Positions 22,180 to 29,672 of a DNA stretch of 35,018 nt are shown in pieces. The notes below the pieces were generated by a model. That model searched no databases. It was not told the origin of the DNA and worked only from the letters and a program-made list of their open reading frames with translations. Position numbers and translations under genes: made by a program. Source of the DNA: an uncultured Bacteroidales bacterium (lineage in GTDB: Bacteria > Bacteroidota > Bacteroidia > Bacteroidales > Paludibacteraceae); NCBI GenBank assembly GCA_902765485.1, contig CACWZZ010000023.1, positions 1 through 35,018 on the forward strand. Direction: 5' to 3'. The stretch's first letter is position 1, and the number at the start of each line of letters is the position of its first letter.

Positions 22180-23629
22180 CCTTAGTATCTTTGATCTGGA
22201 AACCTAATTCGGTGAGTGAATTACGGATCCTGTCTGAGGTCGCCCAATCTTTGTTCTGTTTCGCTTGCAGACGGATGGAGAGCAGCAGGTCGATTGCGCC
22301 GTGGAAAGCTTTCATTTTGGCTCCGTCCCCGTCTTGCGAGGCAGCGGAGTCTTCCAGCCGCAGACCGAGAATGTCGATCGCGTAGGTCTTCCATACCTCG
22401 CGCAACTCCTTGAGGTCCGCTTCGCTGATCGTCGCCTTGCCGTCATGGATGGTGTTGATCATTTTGGCGGAATCAAAGAGCGCTGCAATAACGAACGGCG
22501 TGTTCAGATCGTCGTCCATCGCCTCTTGGCAACGCCGGCGAAGTTCTGACGGCTGATGGCTGACGGCTGAAGGCTGGATCTTCATCAGGCGGGAGTATGC
22601 CTCCTGCAGACGCTGCAAGCCTTTCTCTGCCGCTTCGAGTGCTTCAGACGAGAAATCCACCGTCGAACGGTAGTGCGCCTGAAGGATGAAGAAACGGATG
22701 ACCATCGGACCGAAAGGCTTCGACAGCAAGGGGTGGTTGCCGGTAAAGAACTGCTCCAGGGTGATGAAGTTGTTATAACTCTTACCCATCTTCTTGCCCG
22801 CGATTGTGATCATGTTATTGTGCATCCAGTAATGCACGGGCTCATGCCCGAGCGCCGCGCAGGACTGCGCTATCTCCGCCTCATGGTGAGGGAAGATCAG
22901 ATCCAGTCCGCCGCCGTGGATATCGAATTGCTCACCGAGGTACTTGGTGCCCATCGTGGAGCACTCCATGTGCCATCCGGGGAATCCTTCGCTCCACGGA
23001 CTGGGCCAGTGCATGATATGCTCCGGCGCTGCTTTCTTCCAGAGGGCAAAGTCATAACTATGCTTTTTCTCCTCCTGTCCATCCAGTTCGCGGGTCTCGG
23101 TGACAATATCGTTGAGGTTACGTCCGGAGAGTTTGCCGTACGGATAGTCCTTGGCGTATTTCTCCACGTCCATATAGACCGAGCCGTTGGATACATAGGC
23201 ATATCCTCGGTCGAGGATCTTTTGTACGAAAGCAATCTGCTCGATGATATGTCCCGAAGCGTGCGGTTCGATGGACGGCGGCAGCACGTTCAGCGCCGCC
23301 ATGTCGCGGTGGTAACGGTTGGTGTAGAACTGCACCACTTCCATCGGCTCCAGCTGCTCCAGCCGCGCCTTCTTAGCGATCTTGTCCTCGCCTTCGTCCG
23401 CGTCGTGTTCGAGGTGTCCCACGTCGGTGATATTACGCACATAGCGCACTTTGTAGCCCAAGTGCATCAGATAGCGGTACAGCACGTCGAACGTGATCGC
23501 GGGACGGGCATGCCCCAGATGGGCGTCGCCATACACAGTAGGACCGCAGACATACATACCTACGTGTCCTTCGTGAAGCGTTTTGAATGTCTCCTTCAGT
23601 CGGGTTAAAGAATTATAAATTTCCAACAT
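22157..23629 (-). CDS. cysS: Cysteinyl-tRNA synthetase
   Basis: The 490-residue class I synthetase has the HIGH-type motif HLGHA (37-41), zinc-ligand motifs CGPTVYG (Cys28) and [15 protein letters not shown] and the KMSKS-type motif [10 protein letters not shown]. It charges tRNA-Cys. Residues about 355-366 ([12 protein letters not shown]) are encoded by a short tandem repeat that is absent from typical CysS sequences as far as I can recall. It lies in a loop between the catalytic core and the anticodon-binding part. A strong promoter is at 23669-23700. Confidence 0.96.
   Translation of the reverse strand: MLEIYNSLTRLKETFKTLHEGHVGMYVCGPTVYGDAHLGHARPAITFDVLYRYLMHLGYKVRYVRNITDVGHLEHDADEGEDKIAKKARLEQLEPMEVVQFYTNRYHRDMAALNVLPPSIEPHASGHIIEQIAFVQKILDRGYAYVSNGSVYMDVEKYAKDYPYGKLSGRNLNDIVTETRELDGQEEKKHSYDFALWKKAAPEHIMHWPSPWSEGFPGWHMECSTMGTKYLGEQFDIHGGGLDLIFPHHEAEIAQSCAALGHEPVHYWMHNNMITIAGKKMGKSYNNFITLEQFFTGNHPLLSKPFGPMVIRFFILQAHYRSTVDFSSEALEAAEKGLQRLQEAYSRLMKIQPSAVSHQPSELRRRCQEAMDDDLNTPFVIAALFDSAKMINTIHDGKATISEADLKELREVWKTYAIDILGLRLEDSAASQDGDGAKMKAFHGAIDLLLSIRLQAKQNKDWATSDRIRNSLTELGFQIKDTKDGFEWSI
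22546..22576. repeat. GGCTGA tandem repeat inside cysS
   Basis: Repeats of CTGACGGCTGATGG form about 31 nt and encode SAVSHQPSE in frame within cysteinyl-tRNA synthetase. Confidence 0.65.
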
Positions 23630-23668
23630 AAAATATAGTTTCTTTGTATCTTATAACAATTTTGCATG

Positions 23669-23700
23669 CAAAATTACTGCTTTTTTTTGACATATGCAAG
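23669..23700 (-). promoter_or_regulatory. Promoter of cysS
   Basis: On the minus strand, CTTG (23700-23697) and TAATTTTG (23676-23669) are 20 nt apart. The -7 box runs into a perfect palindrome TTTTGCATGCAAAA. Confidence 0.75.
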
Positions 23701-23757
23701 AAAAAAAGTGATGCAGTACCGCTTTTCGCTCATTTTCAGCCATTTGTGTACCCCCTA

Positions 23758-23800
23758 TCGGAGGCATTTCGGAGTAATCTCGGAGTAATGTCGGAGGCAA
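23758..23800. repeat. TCGGAGTAAT repeat cluster
   Basis: The unit TCGGAGTAAT occurs twice, with flanking TCGGAGGCA variants, in non-coding sequence upstream of cysS. Confidence 0.6.
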
Positions 23801-23879
23801 GTGCTATAAAAGCCCCGTACGCTCCACTCCAAAAAGTTTCCGATTATTAAGATTTGTGCATTATACCAAGGTCAGCCCG

Positions 23880-23922
23880 TTGTCCTTAAGTTGTCCTTAA
23901 ACTGTCCTTAAGTTGTCCTTGG
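23880..23922. repeat. Four tandem copies of TTGTCCTTAAG
   Basis: The 11-bp unit occurs at 23880-23890, 23891-23901, 23902-23912 and partially at 23913-23922, with single-base changes. There are no spacers, so it is not a CRISPR array. Confidence 0.75.
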
Positions 23923-23924
23923 CT

Positions 23925-24043
23925 CGTTCTCGGAAGATGATCCCGTGATGCTCCTGCGCTTCCTTTTTAATTGGCTTGTGCTTCCTTTTTAACTGGATGT
24001 GCTTCCAATCACCTTACCATCACGGGACCATCTTCCGAGAACG
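23925..24043. repeat. 26-bp inverted repeat around a 67-nt core
   Basis: The arm CGTTCTCGGAAGATGATCCC plus GTGATG (23925-23950) pairs with 24018-24043 at 25 of 26 positions. The core contains two copies of a GTGCTTCCTTTTTAA-like unit (23956-23972, 23977-23993) and a partial third (23999-24006). No protein is encoded. It could be a MITE, a structured RNA or a transcription stop for the gene upstream on the minus strand. Confidence 0.75.
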
Positions 24044-24069
24044 ATATAAGAATAGTACAATCAGAACAA

Positions 24070-24097
24070 CAGCAGGCGGACTCTCGCCCGCCTGCTG
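24070..24097 (-). terminator. Terminator-like hairpin after the LRR gene
   Basis: A perfect 10-bp stem, CAGCAGGCGG (24070-24079) with CCGCCTGCTG (24088-24097), has an 8-nt loop and lies 33 nt downstream of the LRR gene stop on the minus strand. The downstream sequence is only moderately T-rich. Confidence 0.6.
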
Positions 24098-24250
24098 CCT
24101 TTGTACTTTGTACATTGTCCCTTTGTACATTACTTCACTTTCTGCCCTTGTACATTGTACATTGTCCCGTTGTACATTATATAGATTTGCCCGTCACGGA
24201 GGATTTTCTGCACCTTTGTACTTTGTACATTGTACCCTTGTACATTATCT
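24098..24250 (-). repeat. Clusters of TGTACAATGTACAA repeats around the LRR gene stop
   Basis: Variants of TACAATG / TACAAAG fill 24098-24130 (after the stop codon), 24145-24180 (encoding MYNGTMYNVQGQ) and 24209-24250 (encoding VQGYNVQSTK). The same repeat type lies inside the GH97 gene. Confidence 0.65.
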
Positions 24251-26784
24251 ACGCCTTGCCCTTCCTGCCATTCGCCTTGAGTGGTGAATGTCTGTTCGGA
24301 GCCGTAGTAATACTGGTTGCCTACCTTGCCGTAAGCACGGTATTTATAGACGGTTCCTTCGTCCAGATTAGTCAAAGTGACAGTCATCTTGATGCCACTT
24401 GCCTGCGCAAAGAAATGCTCGTTCAGCTCGGCAGACATGCGATGATATGGTGCATTTGCACTATTGTCTGCCCTGCTTTCTGCCCAATACTCAAAGCCCT
24501 GCTCGGTGAAGTCTTCCGAACCTGCAAGGGCATAACCGCTGATAGTGGCTTCGTTCTCCTTAACAACAGTCGCCCCATACGTATAGAGTATCGGGTCAAA
24601 CTCTACAGCCACATCGCCGGTGAAGATATACTGCCAGTCGCCGTAGTACATATTGCCTGCTGCGGACTGATAGAAAGCGCGGTATTTGTAATACACATCG
24701 TCTTTGAGGTTCTTCAACCGTCCAGCCATTTGACCCGAAGCTACCGGACAGAACACCTTTGTGCCCGCCATATCTGCCGGCGCATCATTGCGTTTGTACT
24801 CAAATCCGCAATTTATTTCTGCATCGGACATGTTGGTTTCTGCCAACAAAATAGCCGTCGTACTCGATACAGGCTTGGATGCCTTGGTCGTCAGTTCAAG
24901 AGCAGTGGTGGAGAAAGAAACATTCATCGTATCCGTCTCGCCAGTGTTAGCAGTCAGCACAATGGGAATGTCTTTGTATTCGCTATTTGGCTCTAATCCA
25001 ATGTATTCCAATACATTCCCCGGTTGTTGTTCGTTACCTTCGATGCCGACGGATGCAATATATTTATCCAATGCTATCCATGCATTATTGATGAATTGGA
25101 CGGAAGTACTAGTAGCGGCTTCTGATTGCGAAATAGCATAAATCGGCATAATTGTCATATTTTTCCAATACTCTTTACTTTGATATTTCTCGATACTTTC
25201 ATTGGGAACATAAACGACAGCATTACTATGAATATTCGTAAATGTATTAGATTCAATGGAAGGCGGAGTGGAGTCTAACATGACTATCGTTTTTAAGTTG
25301 GAACAGCTGAGAAAAGCATTCTCCTTAATGTAGGAAACATCACTCGTTAAAACTAAAGAAGTTAAGCTATTACAGCCGCTGAATGCAAACCTCTCTATTC
25401 TGTTGACATTCTTTCCCATATTAATATTTTTTAGCGAGTCGCATCCGCGAAATGCTTCCTCGCCGATTGAGATAACACTCTCAGGGATTGTGATTGTCTC
25501 AAGCCATGAACAGCAATAAAAAGCCCCCTTCCCGATGGTAGTCACACTATTGGGAATAATGGTATTCAGACATGCGGCTACCAGTGTGTTGCTACTGGTT
25601 TCGATAATAGCATTACAATTATCCCGACTATCATAGTTTGCATTTCCTTCTACAACTGTTATGGACGATAGATTGCGACAGCCGGCAAAGATGGTGTAGA
25701 TAGGACTATGATAATCACCAATCTCGACTACTCCACTTCCAATGGTAACGGCTATCAAATTTTCACAACCGCTGAAAAGATACGAACCCAAAGAGACGAC
25801 ATTATCTGGAATAATAATAGAAGTTAAACCACTGCAACCAGAGAAAACATAATCTCCGATAGTTGTAACCCCGTTGCCAATAGTTATAGAAGTTAAACCG
25901 CGACAATCACTAAACGCTCTACTTCCGATACTACTAACTCCACTACCAATACTAATATAAGTCATTCCGCTACATTTAGAAAATGCCGACCATCCAATGC
26001 TCGTGACACTATTGGGGATAGTTACTGAGGTCAGACTGCTGCAATACGCAAAGGCAGAACTTCCAATACTTATAACGCTATTGGGGATAGTTACGGATCT
26101 CAGACCGTGGCAATTATAGAAAGCATGACTCCCGATGGTTGTTACACTATTCGGAATAGACACTGAAGTTATATATGAGCAATTCATGAAAATATAGTCA
26201 CCTATTGATGTCATACTCTCGGGAATCTCTATATCTGTTAAAAGTTCACCATTCAAATATAAAATTCCTAAACCATACTTGGCACCTAATGGATTTGATG
26301 CAAGGTCTGCGAACTCGATTTTACACCATGCAGTTAAATCCGAGATGTACACATCTCTTATAGGACAATCGCGGAAAGCAGAACTCCCAATGCTTGTTAC
26401 TCTATTGGGGATTGATATCGCTTTTAAGCCAGAACAGCCGTCAAAAGCGTATTTACCTATCGTAGTGACACTATTGGGAATCGTAATAGAGGTCATTCTA
26501 TTACACGATTTAAAAGCGTAATCTCCGATGCTTGTACAGCCATTGGAGATAATAACTGTATCTATTGTAGAACGATGAATAAACCATGGAGAAGTCGAGC
26601 TCTGATTCGAATAAGATTCATAATTAATCATTGCCCCTGTCCCGTCGATAGTGAGTATACCTTCCTCTGTGTTCAGCGACCATGTGAGGTTTTCGCCGCA
26701 GGTACCGGAATAGACTTCCGCGTGAGCGGTGAAGAAGATTGCGCAGCATATAACTGCGAACAATGTAAATAGTTTTTTTCTCAT
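24130..26784 (-). CDS. BspA-like leucine-rich repeat surface protein
   Basis: The 884-residue secreted protein has a signal peptide (about 1-22). A short beta start (CGENLTWSLNTEEGILTIDG) leads into a long series of LRR_5/BspA repeats (about 75-520), recognisable by SITIPNSVTTIGSHAFYNC-type units. Fibronectin-like domains follow (about 620-845), then a short repeat-derived linker and a C-terminal tail (DGQIYIMYNGTMYNVQGQKV then K) like that of the starch-binding-like protein at 5233-6060. BspA-type LRR proteins are surface-exposed binders of host or environmental ligands. The ligand is unknown. The tail resembles a shortened T9SS or cell-surface signal. Nothing suggests an enzyme. The reverse-strand open frame over its 3' end is a shadow. 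Confidence 0.9.
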   Translation of the reverse strand: MRKKLFTLFAVICCAIFFTAHAEVYSGTCGENLTWSLNTEEGILTIDGTGAMINYESYSNQSSTSPWFIHRSTIDTVIISNGCTSIGDYAFKSCNRMTSITIPNSVTTIGKYAFDGCSGLKAISIPNRVTSIGSSAFRDCPIRDVYISDLTAWCKIEFADLASNPLGAKYGLGILYLNGELLTDIEIPESMTSIGDYIFMNCSYITSVSIPNSVTTIGSHAFYNCHGLRSVTIPNSVISIGSSAFAYCSSLTSVTIPNSVTSIGWSAFSKCSGMTYISIGSGVSSIGSRAFSDCRGLTSITIGNGVTTIGDYVFSGCSGLTSIIIPDNVVSLGSYLFSGCENLIAVTIGSGVVEIGDYHSPIYTIFAGCRNLSSITVVEGNANYDSRDNCNAIIETSSNTLVAACLNTIIPNSVTTIGKGAFYCCSWLETITIPESVISIGEEAFRGCDSLKNINMGKNVNRIERFAFSGCNSLTSLVLTSDVSYIKENAFLSCSNLKTIVMLDSTPPSIESNTFTNIHSNAVVYVPNESIEKYQSKEYWKNMTIMPIYAISQSEAATSTSVQFINNAWIALDKYIASVGIEGNEQQPGNVLEYIGLEPNSEYKDIPIVLTANTGETDTMNVSFSTTALELTTKASKPVSSTTAILLAETNMSDAEINCGFEYKRNDAPADMAGTKVFCPVASGQMAGRLKNLKDDVYYKYRAFYQSAAGNMYYGDWQYIFTGDVAVEFDPILYTYGATVVKENEATISGYALAGSEDFTEQGFEYWAESRADNSANAPYHRMSAELNEHFFAQASGIKMTVTLTNLDEGTVYKYRAYGKVGNQYYYGSEQTFTTQGEWQEGQGVDNVQGYNVQSTKVQKILRDGQIYIMYNGTMYNVQGQKVK

Positions 26785-27033
26785 AAGTGTTTCCCTGAAT
26801 TCGTGTCGGGTGCAACTTTTAAATGGTTGATAAATTATGTTGATTTTGTTTGGCTATTTCTTAATCAGAGTACATTTTTCTGACCCTTTCATGTGCCGTT
26901 TGTCTCTCGGTTGTCTCCCGCTCGTCGCTCGGTCAAGTGCTTTGGATGTCCACTTGTCTGCATTCTTAATGAGAGTACATTTCTTGCGATGTATCAATAA
27001 CGGCATATATACAACAAAGCGCGAACATTATTC
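26785..27033. other. Non-coding stretch with 20-bp direct repeats
   Basis: No gene is supported between the LRR gene start and the structured element. TTCTTAAT-S-AGAGTACATTT occurs at about 26858-26877 and 26964-26983, 106 nt apart. A 71-residue plus-strand open frame crosses it, but its only feature is the translation of these direct repeats. No full -33/-7 promoter was found for the LRR gene. Confidence 0.5.
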
Positions 27034-27230
27034 ACGCTTATTCTTCAAGTAGAGGTTCCGGAAATGACCCTAAGCCAAGAATAAACAATAACGTCCACGC
27101 CCGATATGCTTAACCCTCCCGCCCTATGAGGGGCGCGAACGGATATTAACATACCCACGAGGACGCTTATTGCACAATCTTGTTTCGGGGCTTGAAATTT
27201 TCCGGATTTCTACTTACCAAAACAAGCGTC
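27034..27230. repeat. Large imperfect palindrome built from two inverted structured units
   Basis: The left unit, read forward, and the right unit, read on the minus strand, show the same ordered blocks: ACGCTTRTT, AAGTAGA, CCGGAAA, AAGCC, CAATAA, CGTCC and a C/G-rich end. The blocks AAGTAGA and CCGGAAA are at 27047-27053 and 27058-27064 on the left, and 27215-27209 and 27205-27199 on the right. Each unit can also fold on itself (TTATTCTT with AAGAATAA on the left). The right edge is followed by TTTTTT at 27241. Type unknown; possibly a MITE or a paired non-coding RNA. Confidence 0.6.
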
Positions 27231-27281
27231 AATAAACGCCTTTTTTATGTCCTTCTGTTTAACGTCAGTAAGTGACGATGA

Positions 27282-27677
27282 TTATTGAATAAGCCCCAAT
27301 ATCTTATCTATAAATTGTTTCGTTTGTTCAATACGCGGAGCGGTGTCTGCCCCAGTCGCATTATATGTGCAGTTGTAGTCGCTTTTCTCGCGCATCGTTT
27401 GCAATTGAGAATAGAATGCGCCATCTTCTCTTGACAACAATCCGGTTTTAACGTAATGTTGGTGTAACATAATTACGGCTCCTTGGTGAGAACCGATATT
27501 ATGGTGGTCATGTATTAGCAATGCACTAACCGCATGAAAGGCTGCATAATAAAGTCTATTAGCGATATTATTCCATAAGCCTGCTTGTTTGAGCACACTC
27601 ATTTCTGCGAAAGTGTTTAAGGCTTTCTCTTTCTCTAAATTGACAAGGATTTGTCTTTCTTCATCGTTTAGACTCAT
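27282..27677 (-). CDS. HEPN-domain protein, partner of the MNT protein
   Basis: The 131-residue helical protein matches the HEPN / UPF0332 group (RLYYAAFHAVSALL, then REKSDYN and a C-terminal FIDKILGLI helix). Its start overlaps the stop of the MNT gene as ATGA. HEPN/MNT pairs are often two-gene toxin-antitoxin systems, in which HEPN is an RNase and MNT adds AMP or otherwise blocks it. The canonical R-x(4-6)-H RNase motif is not clearly present in this protein (R113-E-K-S-D-Y-N is the closest), so an RNase role is uncertain. An alternative is substrate binding for the nucleotidyltransferase. Confidence 0.8.
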   Translation of the reverse strand: MSLNDEERQILVNLEKEKALNTFAEMSVLKQAGLWNNIANRLYYAAFHAVSALLIHDHHNIGSHQGAVIMLHQHYVKTGLLSREDGAFYSQLQTMREKSDYNCTYNATGADTAPRIEQTKQFIDKILGLIQ

Positions 27678-27994
27678 ACTAATTGGATTTTATCGCGTTC
27701 GACATTCTTATAAAACGGCAAGAAGTTCATACTATTCCATTCTTTTTGTGAATAGGTATGAACACTAAAGTACTGCCCTAAATCAAACCCAAGTTCCATG
27801 AGCGGGTAAGAAATGCTGGCGAAATCAGTATTAACATTCTGCTGACGGTTCAGCAATACCAATAAATCCCAGTCTGAATCGGGGCGGTTATCGCCTCGCG
27901 CACGGGAGCCATATAACAATAAGTGGCTACCCTTCGGAAGTACTTTCTTTCCAAGGGTTCTAATTTGCTCTACTATGTTGTTATTCTGCGTCAT
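27674..27994 (-). CDS. MNT-type minimal nucleotidyltransferase
   Basis: The 106-residue protein has the pol-beta motif YGSRARGDNRPDSDWDLLVL (G-S-x(2)-R-G and the acidic D-x-D). It fits the small MNT family that pairs with HEPN proteins. The ATG at 27994 is chosen because the promoter's -7 box (28010-28017) overlaps the upstream candidate start at 28012. It is the first gene of the pair. MNT proteins of this type can AMPylate or otherwise neutralise HEPN toxins; that function is inferred from the family. Confidence 0.82.
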   Translation of the reverse strand: MTQNNNIVEQIRTLGKKVLPKGSHLLLYGSRARGDNRPDSDWDLLVLLNRQQNVNTDFASISYPLMELGFDLGQYFSVHTYSQKEWNSMNFLPFYKNVERDKIQLV

Positions 27995-28009
27995 ACCGAT
28001 TTTGCGCTG

Positions 28010-28041
28010 CAAAGATACTACAAATTTTGCACATACGCAAA
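28010..28041 (-). promoter_or_regulatory. Promoter of the MNT/HEPN pair
   Basis: On the minus strand, TTTG (28041-28038) and TATCTTTG (28017-28010) are 20 nt apart. The -7 box continues as TTTGCAGCGCAAA. Confidence 0.8.
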
Positions 28042-28143
28042 CGTTCGGGCATTTTTATGAAAAATAAAATGAAATTTTATCTGTTTGGCACAGACAAATA
28101 ATAGCTATGCTTGCATAAGATGGTATTTGTATGGGCAAAACAG

Positions 28144-28164
28144 GAAACCGTTTTAGCGGTTCTC
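28144..28164 (-). terminator. Weak terminator-like hairpin downstream of nagB
   Basis: AACCG (28146-28150) pairs with CGGTT (28157-28161) around a 6-nt loop, followed on the minus strand by CCTGTTTT. A stronger hairpin is nearer to nagB. Confidence 0.4.
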
Positions 28165-28224
28165 AAAAAATGTCCGCGGTGCTTAGTATATGTCCGGCAA
28201 TATGCGAACGTATTTTCGGTGGGA

Positions 28225-28249
28225 CCCTGTTTATATTTTATAAATAGGG
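28225..28249 (-). terminator. Hairpin directly after nagB
   Basis: CCCTGTTTATA (28225-28235) pairs with TATAAATAGGG (28239-28249) at 10 of 11 positions with a TTT loop. It lies 13 nt past the nagB stop at 28263. No T tract follows, so it may work as an mRNA 3' barrier rather than a true terminator. Confidence 0.55.
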
Positions 28250-28262
28250 AGGACCGACGTTA

Positions 28263-29072
28263 CTACAACAGCGTTTTGGGGTCGAGGTTGTTGCGCTCGA
28301 TATCTTTGAAATATTTGAATGTACCGAGTTTGAGTTCCTCGCAAGCCGCCTCGTCGCAGACGATGATACCATGTTGGTGCATCTGGAGCGCAGAGACAGT
28401 CCACATGTGGCTGATCGGCTCCTCGATCGCGTGTTGCAGCGCGCGGGCTTTGTTATGACCGTTGACAACGATCAGCACCTCTTGTGCGTCCATAACCGTT
28501 CCGACACCTACGGTGAGAGCGGTTTTCGGCACTTTGTTGACGTCGTTGTCAAAGAAACGGCTGTTGGCAATGATCGTGTCGGTGGTCAGCTCTTTCTTGC
28601 GGGTGCGGCTGGTGAGAGACGAACCCGGTTCGTTGAACGCGATATGTCCGTCGGGACCGATACCACCGAGGAAGAGGTGGATACCGCCGTAGTTCTTGAT
28701 CTTCGCCTCATAGCGTGCGCACTCGGCAGCCAAGTCCGGCGCATTGCCGTTCAGGATATTAACGTTCTCCTTGCGGATGTCGATATGGCTGAAGAAATTG
28801 GTCCACATGAAGCTGTGGTAGCTCTCCGGGTGCTCCTCCGGCAGGCCGACGTACTCGTCCATGTTGAAGGTCACCACATTGCGGAAGCTCACTTTGCCGG
28901 CTTCGTATAGTTTAATCAGATGTTTGTACATGCCCAGAGGTGAACTGCCGGTAGGCAGACCCAGCACAAACGGGGTGCTCTCTTTGGGACCAAACTCATT
29001 GATTCGTTTTGCTACATAGTTCGCAGCCCACTCACTGAGCAGGTCATACGAAGGTTCGATAATTACTCTCAT
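28263..29072 (-). CDS. nagB: Glucosamine-6-phosphate deaminase
   Basis: The 269-residue protein has [13 protein letters not shown], the MDEYVGL motif with the catalytic Asp, and [17 protein letters not shown]. It converts glucosamine-6-phosphate to fructose-6-phosphate and ammonia, the last step of amino-sugar breakdown. It is the last gene of a minus-strand group (yhcH, glgB, tlpA, nagB). The 34-nt gap to the upstream gene is filled by AT repeats. Length is normal. Confidence 0.96.
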   Translation of the reverse strand: MRVIIEPSYDLLSEWAANYVAKRINEFGPKESTPFVLGLPTGSSPLGMYKHLIKLYEAGKVSFRNVVTFNMDEYVGLPEEHPESYHSFMWTNFFSHIDIRKENVNILNGNAPDLAAECARYEAKIKNYGGIHLFLGGIGPDGHIAFNEPGSSLTSRTRKKELTTDTIIANSRFFDNDVNKVPKTALTVGVGTVMDAQEVLIVVNGHNKARALQHAIEEPISHMWTVSALQMHQHGIIVCDEAACEELKLGTFKYFKDIERNNLDPKTLL

Positions 29073-29077
29073 CTTAT

Positions 29078-29113
29078 TTCAATTTTCAATTCTCAATTTT
29101 CAATTCTCAATTC
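29078..29113. repeat. AATTTTCAATTCTC repeats filling the tlpA-nagB gap
   Basis: Tandem variants of CAATTTTCAATTCT fill the space between the genes, comparable to those at 11289-11322 and 31794-31824. Confidence 0.7.
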
Positions 29114-29643
29114 CCTAACAGAATCTCAGCCAACTCCGGCTCTTCCGGATTGACAGCAACGATCTGTCCCTCGCGGTCGATCAGCACGGTGAAGGGAATA
29201 AACTCCACGCCGTATTTGTCGGCGCAAGAGTGCGCTTCGTCTTCGCGCATCTGCAGCCACGGCATCTGCTCTTCTTGCAGCGCTACGCGCCAAGCCATCG
29301 CATCCTGGTCCACAGAGCAACTGAGGATCTGCAGATGTCCTTCGGGCTGCGAAGCGTAGATCTCTTTCAGCACCGGGATAAAACGGCGGCAGGGTCCGCA
29401 CCACGAAGCCCAGAAATCGAGCAGCACATAGTCGGTCTTGCCCACTACCTGGCTCAACGAGAGCTCTTTGCCTTCCGGCGTCAGAGCCGTGATGTCGATA
29501 TAGGAATTGTCGTCCCCCTCCTGCTCCGGAGCCTCAGCCTGCTCTTGTTGGGGTTCCTGATTCTCTGCGGCTTGCTCCGCCGGTTTCTTGGTACAGCCGA
29601 CGATCGTTAATGCCGCTGCCAAAATCAATAAGTACTTTTTCAT
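29107..29643 (-). CDS. Thioredoxin-like lipoprotein (TlpA/ResA type)
   Basis: The 178-residue protein has lipobox IVGC (Cys16), then a Glu/Gln-rich linker (about 18-45) and a thioredoxin fold with active site WCGPC. The cis-Pro loop reads FIPFTVL. It should be an extracytoplasmic thiol:disulfide reductant or protein-folding helper. It sits between glgB and nagB in the same direction with a 29-nt gap to glgB. The context does not explain why a periplasmic redox protein is in this metabolic group. Confidence 0.9.
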   Translation of the reverse strand: MKKYLLILAAALTIVGCTKKPAEQAAENQEPQQEQAEAPEQEGDDNSYIDITALTPEGKELSLSQVVGKTDYVLLDFWASWCGPCRRFIPVLKEIYASQPEGHLQILSCSVDQDAMAWRVALQEEQMPWLQMREDEAHSCADKYGVEFIPFTVLIDREGQIVAVNPEEPELAEILLGN

Positions 29644-29672
29644 TGTTGTGTTGTTTTATCTAGTTTGACTAG

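Noticed and set aside
23880-23922. Possible CRISPR array
   Set aside because: The 11-bp units are directly adjacent without spacers, and no cas genes are present in the window.
23971-24996. 341-residue plus-strand frame over the repeat island and LRR gene end
   Set aside because: It is made of translated repeats (TLSLCTL-type stretches) and the antisense of the LRR gene.
27034-27230. Possible integron attC site or tRNA cluster
   Set aside because: No integrase gene, no clear attC core sites (GTTRRRY with matching partner), and no cloverleaf or CCA-like end was seen.
27995-28012. Upstream ATG for the MNT protein
   Set aside because: It overlaps the -7 box and would be at or before the transcription start. 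The ATG at 27994 starts at the family N-terminus.
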